A DNA stretch of 64,000 bases from JAWXTK01 sp044433645 (lineage in GTDB: Bacteria; Bacteroidota; Bacteroidia; Bacteroidales; Rikenellaceae): positions 1 to 64,000 of the forward strand of contig JAWXTK010000006.1 of NCBI GenBank assembly GCA_044433645.1, given 5' to 3'. Shown piece after piece: positions 44,196-52,108 of this stretch (position 1 is its first letter; each line of letters begins with the position of its first letter). A program made the position numbers and the translations under genes. Under the pieces are notes generated by a model. It did not search any database, was not told where the DNA came from, and saw only the letters and a program-made list of their open reading frames with translations.

Positions 44196-45359
44196 TTATA
44201 AATTTAAACCTTGTTTAATATCCTCAATAGCTTTTTCTATAGTTTGCTCAGTTGCACACAAACTAATTCGTAAATATCTATTTCCCTCGCTTCCAAAAAT
44301 ACCTCCAGGAGTGATAAATACCCCACATTTGTAAAGCACGTCATCTGCAAAGGTAAAACAATCGCCCGAGTAATCCTCAGGAAGTGATGCCCAAATAAAC
44401 AATCCAGCCTGATTTTCCATATATTTACAACCCAAAACATCAAAAAGTTTCTTGCCAACGCTCTCGCGCGAGTAATAAACCTCATTTAGACTCTCATACC
44501 AACTCTCATCTAAATCAAGCGCCAGGGCAGCAGCTGCCTGAATAGGGTAAAACATACCTGAGTCCATATTACTTTTGAAACGTATGATTTGGTCAATAAA
44601 TTCTGCTTTAGCACCTATCATTCCTATCCTCCAGCCCGACATATTGTGGCTCTTGCTCAGTGAATTAAGCTCAATTACCACATCCTTGGCGCCTGGTATA
44701 GACAGCAAACTCATAGGTTTTTTGTTTCTAATAAAGCTATAAGGATTGTCGTGCACCAACAAAATATTGTGTTTTTTAGCAAAGGCCACTAACTTTTCAA
44801 ACATCTCAACAGTAGCATGAGCACCCGTAGGCATTTGAGGATAGTTTATCATCATTATCTTCACGCCCTCTAATCCATTTGCCTCAATTTGCTCAAAATC
44901 TGGCAACCAATTATTTTTTTGCGAAAGATTATAATCCACAGCCACGCCCTCGGCGATAGTCACTGCCGAACGATAAGTTGGGTAACCAGGATTAGGAATT
45001 AACACCTTATCACCTTTATTTAAATAAGTCATGCAAATGTGCATAATACCTTCTTTAGAACCTATAAGTGGTAAAATCTCGCTCGCAGCATCTAGCTCAA
45101 CACCGTAGTAACGTTTGTACCAACGCGCAAAAGCCTCGCGAAGCACAACTGCACCCTTATAAGGCTGATAAGCATGATGATTGCTCATAGCAGCCACCCT
45201 AGATAGCTCGTCTATAACACTTTGGTGAGGAGGTCTATCAGGACTACCTATCCCTAGGTTAATCACGCTCTTACCCTCAGCACGCATTTGGTCTATCTCT
45301 CTAAGTTTTTGCGAGAAATAGTATTCCCCCACACTCGATAATCTATTTGCTAACTCCAT
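44196..45359 (-). CDS. Class I/II aminotransferase of the Phe/Tyr operon
   Basis: 387 residues, fold-type I PLP enzyme. The PLP Lys is in ELNSLSKSHNMSGWRIG near 236; NYPQMPTGAHA and HDNPYSFI carry the substrate and cofactor Asn/Asp residues. Its place between pheA and tyrA suggests it transaminates phenylpyruvate/hydroxyphenylpyruvate or prephenate. The TAATG overlap with pheA implies translational coupling. LL-diaminopimelate-type aminotransferases are similar, so substrate assignment rests on context. Confidence 0.88.
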   Translation of the reverse strand: MELANRLSSVGEYYFSQKLREIDQMRAEGKSVINLGIGSPDRPPHQSVIDELSRVAAMSNHHAYQPYKGAVVLREAFARWYKRYYGVELDAASEILPLIGSKEGIMHICMTYLNKGDKVLIPNPGYPTYRSAVTIAEGVAVDYNLSQKNNWLPDFEQIEANGLEGVKIMMINYPQMPTGAHATVEMFEKLVAFAKKHNILLVHDNPYSFIRNKKPMSLLSIPGAKDVVIELNSLSKSHNMSGWRIGMIGAKAEFIDQIIRFKSNMDSGMFYPIQAAAALALDLDESWYESLNEVYYSRESVGKKLFDVLGCKYMENQAGLFIWASLPEDYSGDCFTFADDVLYKCGVFITPGGIFGSEGNRYLRISLCATEQTIEKAIEDIKQGLNL

Positions 45360-46177
45360 TATTTCTCTCCTTTTTTGTAAACTCCGTAAATGTAAATCTC
45401 TGACGCTTGCTCTCTCATTTCTTTGACAACTTTATTGTAATCCTCAAGCGCGCTAAATTCTAAATCAATGTGAAATAAATAGTGCCATGGGTCACTAGGA
45501 ATAGGATAAGACTGCAATTTAGTCATATTCACATTAGCCACTTCTGTTGCTTCAAGTACTTTTAACAATGCCCCGTGGTCGTTATTAATTTTAAAATAAA
45601 GCGATGCTTTGTTAACTCCATTTTCTATTACATTATCCCTGCGCTTAAGTACCATAAAACGCGTAGCATTGTTTTTAATAGTGTTAATCTCAGGTGCTAA
45701 GATTTCAAGGCCAAACAATTCGGCTGGCAAATCACCTGCTATGGCTGCTGTGCCCATAATCTTACCCTCAGAGATTTTCTGAGCGCTCAAAGCCGTATCT
45801 TCGCTCTCAACCAAACGCCAAGGATGCTTATCTAAGAAATCCACACATTGCAAAAGCGCCATAGGGTGAGATTGCACCTCCTTGATATCCTCTAATTTTT
45901 GGCCTGGTAGAGCCATTAAGTTTTGGCGTATAAGCAAATAAACCTCTCCTTCAACCTGCAAATCATGGTTTTGAAGTATGCTATAATTTGCGATTATACT
46001 CCCTGCGATAGAATTTTCTATGGCCATAACAGCATAGTCCACCTCACTCTCACGAAGTTTTCTAGCCACCTCTCTAAAAGTTGCGCAAGCCACAGTTTGA
46101 ATGTCATTGCCAAAATAATTTCTTGCTGCCAGTTGGTGGAAAGATCCCTCGTATCCTTGTATTGCTACTGTTTTCAT
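45359..46177 (-). CDS. pheA: Prephenate dehydratase
   Basis: 272 residues. N-terminal PDT domain (QGYEGSFHQLAARNYFG, YAVMAIENSIAGSI, NNATRFMVL with the catalytic Thr region near 180) and C-terminal ACT domain (GALLKVLEATEVANVNMTKLQSYP) for phenylalanine feedback. Converts prephenate to phenylpyruvate. First structural gene of the operon; it lies 16 bases behind an intrinsic attenuator terminator and a Phe/Tyr-rich leader ORF. Confidence 0.95.
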   Translation of the reverse strand: MKTVAIQGYEGSFHQLAARNYFGNDIQTVACATFREVARKLRESEVDYAVMAIENSIAGSIIANYSILQNHDLQVEGEVYLLIRQNLMALPGQKLEDIKEVQSHPMALLQCVDFLDKHPWRLVESEDTALSAQKISEGKIMGTAAIAGDLPAELFGLEILAPEINTIKNNATRFMVLKRRDNVIENGVNKASLYFKINNDHGALLKVLEATEVANVNMTKLQSYPIPSDPWHYLFHIDLEFSALEDYNKVVKEMREQASEIYIYGVYKKGEK

Positions 46178-46197
46178 TTACTCTTTAAAATTAAAAA

Positions 46198-46226
46198 ACC
46201 CGACCTTATTTGCTTTAAGATCGGGT
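46198..46226 (-). terminator. Attenuator terminator (regions 3:4) of the Phe/Tyr operon
   Basis: In minus-strand RNA, ACCCGAUCUUA (46226-46216) pairs with UAAGGUCGGGU (46208-46198) with one G-U pair, followed by six U (46198-46193). The G-U pair makes it stable only in the minus-strand transcript. It ends 16 bases before the pheA ATG, so transcription must read through it. Confidence 0.88.
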
Positions 46227-46269
46227 TTTGTATGCTAGTTAAATTTTTCTTTCGTTATATACACATGCG

Positions 46270-46334
46270 TCGCCCAATCAACTTTTGCTAAAGCTGAAGT
46301 AATAAAAGAAGCTATAAAAAGGCGAATCAAACAT
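46270..46334 (-). promoter_or_regulatory. Alternative RNA structures 1:2 and 2:3 of the attenuator
   Basis: Region 1 UCGCCU (46325-46320, leader codons 4-5) can pair with region 2 GGGCGA (46275-46270). Region 2 also reads GAUUGGG (46279-46273), which begins inside the leader UGA stop and pairs over 7 bp (one G-U) with CCCGAUC (46225-46219), the left arm of the terminator. A ribosome held at the Phe/Tyr codons covers region 1 and frees region 2 for antitermination; one at the stop covers region 2 and allows termination. Confidence 0.82.
46278..46334 (-). CDS. Phe/Tyr-rich leader peptide of the aromatic operon
   Basis: Eighteen codons from ATG 46334 to TGA ending at 46278: MFDSPFYSFFYYFSFSKS. 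Six Phe and three Tyr, with eight of them within codons 6-15. The density and position, just upstream of mutually exclusive RNA stems and of pheA, fit a transcription-attenuation sensor of charged tRNA-Phe and tRNA-Tyr. No SD, A-rich start context as elsewhere here. Too short for normal ORF callers. Confidence 0.87.
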   Translation of the reverse strand: MFDSPFYSFFYYFSFSKS

Positions 46335-46357
46335 ATTCTTTTGTTTTAAGTAATATG

Positions 46358-46365
46358 CAAATGTA
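46358..46365 (-). promoter_or_regulatory. -7 box for the Phe/Tyr leader transcript
   Basis: TACATTTG on the minus strand (46365-46358), matching TAnnTTTG, 23 bases before the leader ATG. A TTTG at 46393-46390 lies 24 bases upstream, slightly farther than the usual 19-21, so the -33 assignment is uncertain. Confidence 0.5.
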
Positions 46366-46378
46366 AAACATATTTTTT

Positions 46379-46420
46379 AAAAAAACGCACAAATTGTGTT
46401 TTTTTTTCGTTTTTTGTGCG
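46379..46420 (-). terminator. Terminator downstream of the toxin gene region
   Basis: Stem CGCACAAA / TTTGTGCG (46420-46413 and 46393-46386 on the minus strand) with a 19-base loop, followed by seven T. It separates the toxin-antitoxin unit from the aromatic operon. Confidence 0.6.
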
Positions 46421-46469
46421 ATTCTGAGCTGTTACAGGGGTGTTTTTACATTATGTGAGAGAAATTTTA

Positions 46470-46592
46470 TGGTTCAAAAGAAATAATGCACCCCGACAAG
46501 TTCCCTAACCGAGGTATCGCCTAAAACACCTTTCCAGCAAACAAGCGAGGGTGCACATACCCTATAAATTCTAAAAAAGTGCCAGGAAAAAA
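46470..46592 (-). other. Structured region after the toxin stop with an in-frame open reading extension
   Basis: Arms TGCACCC (46487-46493) / GGGTGCA (46549-46555) enclose 55 bases with further internal pairing. On the minus strand the toxin frame stays open for 38 codons after its TAG, encoding a peptide that ends ...SVRELVGVHYFF before TGA. No start codon is evident inside. Could be a structured RNA, a dispersed repeat, or residue of a longer protein. Confidence 0.35.
46573..46591. repeat. Left direct repeat flanking the toxin-antitoxin unit
   Basis: AAAAAAGTGCCAGGAAAAA, 18 of 19 bases identical to 47824-47842 in the same orientation. The pair brackets the toxin, antitoxin and their promoter. 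Confidence 0.5.
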
Positions 46593-46593
46593 C

Positions 46594-46944
46594 CTATTTA
46601 AAATTAGATTTTATGCGTTGTCTATCTTCTTTCTCTTTATCATTTTTATGATACAACTCTATTAAAACCACCCTATCTTCACTTTCAAAATGAGCATATA
46701 TCAAACGAAATCCACTCATCGCACCACGACCCTTAAACGACTTACTTGCAATCTTGCGAACCTTAATAACACAGGTCTCCAAACCCAGAGCATCTATCTG
46801 AAAACTAAAAGGAGCACGAGCAGATGGGGCAACAATTAAAACTTTCTCAACAACTGCAACATCATCATCTATGGTCTTATACTTTTTACGTAATTGCTTG
46901 AGATCTTTTTCAAACTCTGGCAACCTCTCTACACTAACACTCAT
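46594..46944 (-). CDS. RelE/ParE-superfamily toxin
   Basis: 116 residues with RelE/HigB-like order: ERLPEFEKDLKQLRKKYKTIDDDV at the start, KVRKIASKSFKGRGAMSGFRLIYAH in the middle (basic residues and the GFRLIY strand typical of the fold), VVLIELYHKNDKEKEDRQRI at the C-terminus with the conserved Tyr and basic residues. Such toxins usually cleave ribosome-bound mRNA. Its start overlaps the antitoxin gene by 11 bases, so antitoxin comes first, as in most type II pairs. Confidence 0.88.
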   Translation of the reverse strand: MSVSVERLPEFEKDLKQLRKKYKTIDDDVAVVEKVLIVAPSARAPFSFQIDALGLETCVIKVRKIASKSFKGRGAMSGFRLIYAHFESEDRVVLIELYHKNDKEKEDRQRIKSNFK

Positions 46945-47725
46945 AATCTTCTAGCTCATTATACGTGCGTCGTGAGTATGGAGTGGTGCGATAGAATACA
47001 AGTTCATAATCTATTTCATCCTTATCTTTTGAGGCTTTCCAAGGCATATCTTCATGCGAGTAAAGACTTATATCCGTTGCAGTCATGCCACTAAGACTAT
47101 CTATAACATTGTCTATTACTTCTTTTTCTGCTCCGTTAAACACTCTTAAATCAGCTTCAACAAGTGGCATATAACGCTTTTGAGGATATCCAAAATATTT
47201 AGTCTTAAATAATTGTAAATCTCCATTTTCCACCATATTTTTCAATACTATATCTACGTTTAATGGCACTGGTCCATTAGGCAACTTGCGATATGTTGCT
47301 CCTGAGAGATGCTCCTCGTACAACTCATAATAATTAAAATCAGAGAAATACAAAAGTTTGTAAAGCACTGTTTCTCCCACATTTGGTTTGCCTGCACATT
47401 TTTCAAGTATATAGAGTATTAGATTTTTGAACTTATTAATATTTATATCCCCAACAGAAATTCTAAGACTCGGTTGCTTAATAGTAACCATTTCTTCACT
47501 CATATTTATATTCACCTCAAAATCCTCAGACATAATCTCATCCATAGAAAAATTAAGCACGCCAGCTAATTTCTTTAGTTCGTCGGCTTTTATATTCCTG
47601 TTGCCCTGCTCAAGCTGCACAAGTGAAGGGCGAGAAATCCCTATCATCTCTGAGAGTTCTTCCTGCGAAATCACTTTTAGATTTCTAAGCTGAGCTATAC
47701 GTGTTCCTAAAACCTTACTTTCCAT
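46934..47725 (-). CDS. Antitoxin with XRE HTH and Panacea (DUF4065) domain
   Basis: Start taken at ATG 47725 (MESKVLGTRIAQLRNLK), because an upstream extension in the same frame is AT-rich non-coding sequence containing the promoter. 263 residues: an XRE-type helix-turn-helix at 1-65 (SQEELSEMIGISRPSLVQLEQGNRNI) and, from about 95, a Panacea/DUF4065 domain (NKFKNLILYILEKC, VLYKLLYFSDFNYYELYEE, ATYRKLPNGPVPLNVDIVL, DISLYSHEDMPWKASKDKD). Panacea is a promiscuous antitoxin domain; the HTH would autoregulate. 11-base overlap with the RelE-like toxin. Confidence 0.9.
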   Translation of the reverse strand: MESKVLGTRIAQLRNLKVISQEELSEMIGISRPSLVQLEQGNRNIKADELKKLAGVLNFSMDEIMSEDFEVNINMSEEMVTIKQPSLRISVGDININKFKNLILYILEKCAGKPNVGETVLYKLLYFSDFNYYELYEEHLSGATYRKLPNGPVPLNVDIVLKNMVENGDLQLFKTKYFGYPQKRYMPLVEADLRVFNGAEKEVIDNVIDSLSGMTATDISLYSHEDMPWKASKDKDEIDYELVFYRTTPYSRRTYNELEDYEC

Positions 47726-47748
47726 AATACTAACATTTATTATATTTA

Positions 47749-47785
47749 CTTTGCAAAGATACGAAATGTTTTTAAATAAAACATT
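47749..47785 (-). promoter_or_regulatory. Promoter and two palindromic operator candidates of the TA operon
   Basis: -7 box TATCTTTG on the minus strand (47761-47754). It overlaps the perfect palindrome CTTTGCAAAG (47749-47758). A second inverted repeat, AATGTTTT-TAAAT-AAAACATT (47765-47785), lies in the spacer region. Binding of the HTH antitoxin to these would block the promoter. Confidence 0.6.
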
Positions 47786-47821
47786 GTATTGTTTTAAAAT
47801 AGAACACAAAAATAAAAACAC

Positions 47822-47852
47822 AAAAAAAAGGGCCAGGAAAAATTCCCAGCCC
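47822..47852 (-). terminator. Terminator after eno
   Basis: Minus-strand RNA GGGCUGGGAA (47852-47843) pairs with UUCCUGGCCC (47839-47830) using two G-U pairs, followed by eight U. It is 27 bases after the eno stop and works only in this orientation. Confidence 0.8.
47824..47842. repeat. Right direct repeat flanking the toxin-antitoxin unit
   Basis: AAAAAAGGGCCAGGAAAAA, same orientation as 46573-46591 with one mismatch; it also forms the downstream half of the eno terminator. Confidence 0.5.
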
Positions 47853-47878
47853 CAAAATATCTAAAGATAGTTTAAAAA

Positions 47879-49183
47879 CTATTTTTTGTAGATTTTTTCG
47901 TAACCATAGATAGCGTCTTCGCCCAACATTTCTTCGATACGAAGTAGTTGGTTGTATTTAGCCATACGGTCAGAACGGCTCATAGAACCAGTTTTGATTT
48001 GACCTGAGTTAGTTGCAACTGCGATGTCAGCAATAGTTGAATCTTCAGTCTCGCCAGAACGGTGAGAAGTAACTGAAGTGTAACCTGCACGGTGAGCCAT
48101 TTCAATAGCATCCAAAGTCTCAGTCAAAGTACCGATTTGGTTAACTTTGATTAGGATAGAGTTACCACAACCTTCTTCGATACCTTTTTTCAAGAAATCA
48201 ACGTTAGTTACAAACAAATCATCACCAACTAGTTGACATTTGTCACCAACTTTGTCAGTTAAGATTTTCCAACCTGCCCAGTCGTTTTCGTCCATACCGT
48301 CTTCGATAGAATCGATAGGATATTTAGCGATAAGTTCAGCTAGGTAGTCAGCTTGTTCAGCTGAAGTACGTTTAGCACCTTTGTCACCCTCGAATTTAGT
48401 GTAATCATAAACACCATCTTCGCAGAATTCAGAAGAAGCACAGTCCAAAGCGATAGAAACATCACCACCTTCACATTTACGACCTGGTTTGTAACCTGCG
48501 TTTTTGATAGCTGTGATAATAGATTCTAGAGCATCTTCAGTACCCTCTAGTGTTGGAGCGAAACCACCCTCATCACCTACTGCAGTTGAAAGACCACGAT
48601 CGTGAAGTACTTTTTTAAGTGAGTGGAATACCTCAGCACCCATTCTAAGAGCCTCACGGAAAGATGGAGCACCAACTGGACGAATCATAAACTCTTGGAA
48701 TGCGATAGGAGCATCAGAGTGAGATCCACCATTGATGATATTCATCATAGGAACTGGAAGAGTTTTAGAGTTAGGACCACCAATGTAAAGGAACAAAGGC
48801 ATACCTAGCAAATCAGCTGCTGTGTGAGCCGCTGCCAATGAAACACCTAGGATAGCGTTAGCACCTAAGTTGCTTTTTGTTTTTGTACCGTCCAAAGCAA
48901 GCATAGCTTTGTCGATAGCAACTTGGTTAGTTACTTCCATGCCGATAAGAGCTGGAGCGATAACCTCGTTTACGTTTTGAACTGCTTTCAAAACACCTTT
49001 ACCTAGGAAACGACCTTTGTCGCCGTCACGAAGCTCTAGAGCCTCATTTACACCTGTCGAAGCACCACTTGGCACTGCTGCACGTCCTTTTGCACCACTT
49101 ACTGTTGCGATTTCTACTTCTAGAGTAGGATTTCCTCTTGAATCTAAGATTTCTCTTGCGTTAATACTGATAATTTGTCCCAT
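47879..49183 (-). CDS. eno: Enolase
   Basis: 434 residues. 2-phosphoglycerate to PEP in glycolysis. Visible: AREILDSRGNPTLEVE near 8-23, the flexible loop GASTGVNEALELRDGD near 38-53, Glu in EGTEDALE region, metal ligands in ALDCASSEF, SIEDGMDENDWAGW and VGDDLFVTN, catalytic Lys in ILIKVNQIGTLTET and SHRSGETEDSTIAD near 372. 30 bases after sppA on the same strand. Confidence 0.98.
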   Translation of the reverse strand: MGQIISINAREILDSRGNPTLEVEIATVSGAKGRAAVPSGASTGVNEALELRDGDKGRFLGKGVLKAVQNVNEVIAPALIGMEVTNQVAIDKAMLALDGTKTKSNLGANAILGVSLAAAHTAADLLGMPLFLYIGGPNSKTLPVPMMNIINGGSHSDAPIAFQEFMIRPVGAPSFREALRMGAEVFHSLKKVLHDRGLSTAVGDEGGFAPTLEGTEDALESIITAIKNAGYKPGRKCEGGDVSIALDCASSEFCEDGVYDYTKFEGDKGAKRTSAEQADYLAELIAKYPIDSIEDGMDENDWAGWKILTDKVGDKCQLVGDDLFVTNVDFLKKGIEEGCGNSILIKVNQIGTLTETLDAIEMAHRAGYTSVTSHRSGETEDSTIADIAVATNSGQIKTGSMSRSDRMAKYNQLLRIEEMLGEDAIYGYEKIYKK

Positions 49184-49213
49184 AATTTTGTTTTAATTTA
49201 TTTGGAATATTAA

Positions 49214-50998
49214 TTATTGAAGTTCATATATATAAGGTGTATAAGCCCACACCTTGTTTTGTTGTGTTATTATATTTTGCAAAGTTTTGTAACTTACAAA
49301 CGCATCCGTAATTTCATTTCTTAGCTGCGCTTTAGCGTTTGAAGTTCCAAATTGTTTAAGTAGTGCTGTCAAAGTATCATCTTCCTCTCTAAGTTGCCAA
49401 ATCGTAAAGTCACCATTTAAATTAGCTCTCTGCTCAGCAAAAAGTATAGCCGATGAAAATCCACCTATCCCGTCTATCAAACCACGCTTGAGTGCTCCCT
49501 CGCCTGTATAAACTCTTCCCTGCGCTAATTTTTCAACATCATCCTCACTTAAATTTCGTCCTTTTTCAACTCTATTTTTAAAAGTTTTATAAACTCTGTC
49601 TACTTGTTTTTGTCCGTAGTCTAGTTCTGTTTTTGTAGGTTTTCTAAGCACGCTTTGCATATCAGCCGAGGTATTTGTTTTCACTCCGTCGCTGGTAATT
49701 CCCAAATGTTTATTCATACCCTCCTTGGCATCAAACATAAGCGAGAACACCCCAATAGAACCAGTCAAAGTCATACGGCTAGCCACTATTGCATCAGCAG
49801 GCGCTGCCACATAATAACCTCCCGAGGCTGCAATACCTCCCATAGACACTATCACAGGTATTTTTTGCTTAACCAATTCCACCTCACGATAAATAACCTC
49901 CGAAGCTAATGCGCTACCTCCTGGCGAGTTAACCCTCAAAACCAAGGCTTTCACGTTTTTATCCTCTCTAACTTTTCTTAGTTGCCTGCAAACAGTCTCG
50001 CTACCCACCATTTCATCTTCGCTTTTACCCGAGATAATCTGGCCGTCTACATACACCACAGCTATTTTATTCTTAGAATTACTAGCTTTGAGTGATATTG
50101 CATCGACATATCTGCTCAAACTTACAAAGTTTATTTTTTCATCTTTCGCCTTAGCCATGCAAAGATTTATCTGCTGCTGCACCTTGTCAAAATACAGTAA
50201 ACTGTCCACAAATCCAAAGCGCTCAGCATCCTCAGGATAAACCACCGAGAGCTTATCTGCATAACTTTGCAGCAAAGGTAAATTTATTTCGCGAGATTTA
50301 GAAATTTCTTGCACAATAGTTTGCCACAAAGAGTTCACTAATTCACCTTCCTGCACCTTAGACTCCTTGCTCATCTGAGTCAAAATATAAGGTTCGACAG
50401 CTGATTTATAGTCTCCACTGCGCAATACATAGGCCTCAACGCCCAATTTATCAAACAGTCCCTTATAATAAATCTGATTTAAAGCCAGACCCTGCCACTG
50501 AACTCCACCCTCGGGGTTAAGATAAATTTTGTCGGCCACCGATGCCAAGAAAAGCGCACCTTGTGAGTAATATTCGCCATAGGCAACAACAAATTTGCCT
50601 GATATTTTAAACTTCAAAAGCGCACTCCTTAGCTCCTCTGCCATAGCAAAACTCATAGACAAAGGGCTATTAAAATCAAGGTAAATACCCTTGATTCTAT
50701 CATCGCTCATAGCAGCCTCAATGGCAGCTATCACATCTAGCAAACTAAGCGAAGTATTGAAAGTCAGGGTTGAAAAATCCAAAGAATTTTTAGCTGCAAA
50801 GTTTGGTGAATCAACAATTTTCTGCGCAAAATCAATTTTTAAAACCCCCTCACTACCTATGGGCGCAACCCTAGAAGAAAAACTACTAGAAATCATCGCA
50901 ACCAAAGCCAACATAAACAAAACAAGCAAGGCCCCACCAGCTAGCAAAAACGCCAACAAGCTCGCACTAAAAGTTTTGAAAAATGTCATCTGCTTCAT
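49214..50998 (-). CDS. sppA: Signal peptide peptidase SppA, 67K type
   Basis: 594 residues with an N-terminal membrane segment (SLLAFLLAGGALLVLFMLALVAMI). Two tandem S49 repeats; the general-base Lys is in GDYKSAVEPY near 196 in the first and the nucleophile Ser in IAASGGYYVAAP near 390 in the second, the split arrangement known for the long SppA form. Degrades cleaved signal peptides in the membrane. Twelve bases after the DUF4837 gene and followed by eno. Confidence 0.95.
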   Translation of the reverse strand: MKQMTFFKTFSASLLAFLLAGGALLVLFMLALVAMISSSFSSRVAPIGSEGVLKIDFAQKIVDSPNFAAKNSLDFSTLTFNTSLSLLDVIAAIEAAMSDDRIKGIYLDFNSPLSMSFAMAEELRSALLKFKISGKFVVAYGEYYSQGALFLASVADKIYLNPEGGVQWQGLALNQIYYKGLFDKLGVEAYVLRSGDYKSAVEPYILTQMSKESKVQEGELVNSLWQTIVQEISKSREINLPLLQSYADKLSVVYPEDAERFGFVDSLLYFDKVQQQINLCMAKAKDEKINFVSLSRYVDAISLKASNSKNKIAVVYVDGQIISGKSEDEMVGSETVCRQLRKVREDKNVKALVLRVNSPGGSALASEVIYREVELVKQKIPVIVSMGGIAASGGYYVAAPADAIVASRMTLTGSIGVFSLMFDAKEGMNKHLGITSDGVKTNTSADMQSVLRKPTKTELDYGQKQVDRVYKTFKNRVEKGRNLSEDDVEKLAQGRVYTGEGALKRGLIDGIGGFSSAILFAEQRANLNGDFTIWQLREEDDTLTALLKQFGTSNAKAQLRNEITDAFVSYKTLQNIITQQNKVWAYTPYIYELQ

Positions 50999-51010
50999 TT
51001 ACTTTATCCT

Positions 51011-52006
51011 CTATTTTGTTTTTTCGTCACCTGGAAAACTCACCGAATAAATTAAATTCTCCAAGGCTCTCAAATAATTTCTTTTATGGTGTTTGGGTGA
51101 ATAAACATACATATCTATGCACACAACTCTCTGATTCCTAGCATCTATTGTAGAAAAACTAACAAAAGGTCCTCCCATAAAATCATTATATACATCCCAA
51201 AATCCATTCATCTGAGCCCAATGCCTACCTGCGATTTTCACATATTTGATAGCTGGGTCAACCACATTAGAACTTTTCATGTAAGTACCTTCTAACTCGC
51301 CTGGAATTTTGCTCACAAATTCATTGCGACGCTTGATTAAATTCTCAACTAAGAAATCTTTTTTGCCAGCATAGGGGTAGCTATATATCACTATGCCCTG
51401 AGACGCTAGGGACAACTCATTAGATATCCATGCAAAGTGATCCGTCTGATTTCTAAGCGTATATCCACGTGGAATAGACATACTAAAACCAAATTTTTCC
51501 TCCACAAGTTTTTCTATTGCAAGCTCATTATATTTTTTGTTAAATGCCACAGCCCTGTCCGATTCTGCTTTTTCGATTATAGCTCTAAGCTCAGCTCTAT
51601 GCTTTGATATATAAGAAATTGCGCTAGAGTAACTAGGGGCATTAAGCGATAGAACTATCTGAGGCTCAGCATATTTATCATACACAGCCAAAAGCTCAGG
51701 CTCGGCATATTCTTTGCTAACTGTGATATTTAAAAGGTTGCGATGTTGCAGAATTATGCCTTTATACGCTGAGCCAGGCACATGCACAACATCAAATCTA
51801 GGCTCACGTTGGTTTAACATAGGCACAGGCTCTAACAAAACAGAGCGCAGTGTGTCGCCCAACTCACCCTTCCAAGACTCGTCAGAACAAATCACAAAAA
51901 TCTCATAAAAACCCCCACTAGAGCGCATTATAGAACGCTCATTAGAGCAGCCAACTAGCACAAGCAAAGCACACAGAGCAAATATGAATTTCAATTTTTT
52001 TATCAT
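51011..52006 (-). CDS. DUF4837 lipoprotein
   Basis: 331 residues; lipobox ALLVLVGC with Cys near 20. Starts with RSSGGFYEIFVICSDESWKGELGDTLRSVL, and contains LLNITVSKEY and a Trp/Tyr-rich C-terminal half (RHWAQMNGFWDVYNDFMGGPFVS). These match the conserved Bacteroidota family DUF4837, of unknown function. First gene of DUF4837-sppA-eno, divergent from the deacetylase gene. Confidence 0.85.
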   Translation of the reverse strand: MIKKLKFIFALCALLVLVGCSNERSIMRSSGGFYEIFVICSDESWKGELGDTLRSVLLEPVPMLNQREPRFDVVHVPGSAYKGIILQHRNLLNITVSKEYAEPELLAVYDKYAEPQIVLSLNAPSYSSAISYISKHRAELRAIIEKAESDRAVAFNKKYNELAIEKLVEEKFGFSMSIPRGYTLRNQTDHFAWISNELSLASQGIVIYSYPYAGKKDFLVENLIKRRNEFVSKIPGELEGTYMKSSNVVDPAIKYVKIAGRHWAQMNGFWDVYNDFMGGPFVSFSTIDARNQRVVCIDMYVYSPKHHKRNYLRALENLIYSVSFPGDEKTK

Positions 52007-52108
52007 AGCTTATAATATTAGGTGCAAATATACCTTTTTTTTTACAATTTTTGTATTAAACTCTTAAAAAACATTATAACTTTGTATAGTTAATAAAGAA
52101 AAAATAAT

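Noticed and set aside
43631..44201. Two overlapping plus-strand frames of 111-146 codons opposite tyrA
   Set aside because: Antisense shadows of a recognisable prephenate dehydrogenase; no promoter or start context.
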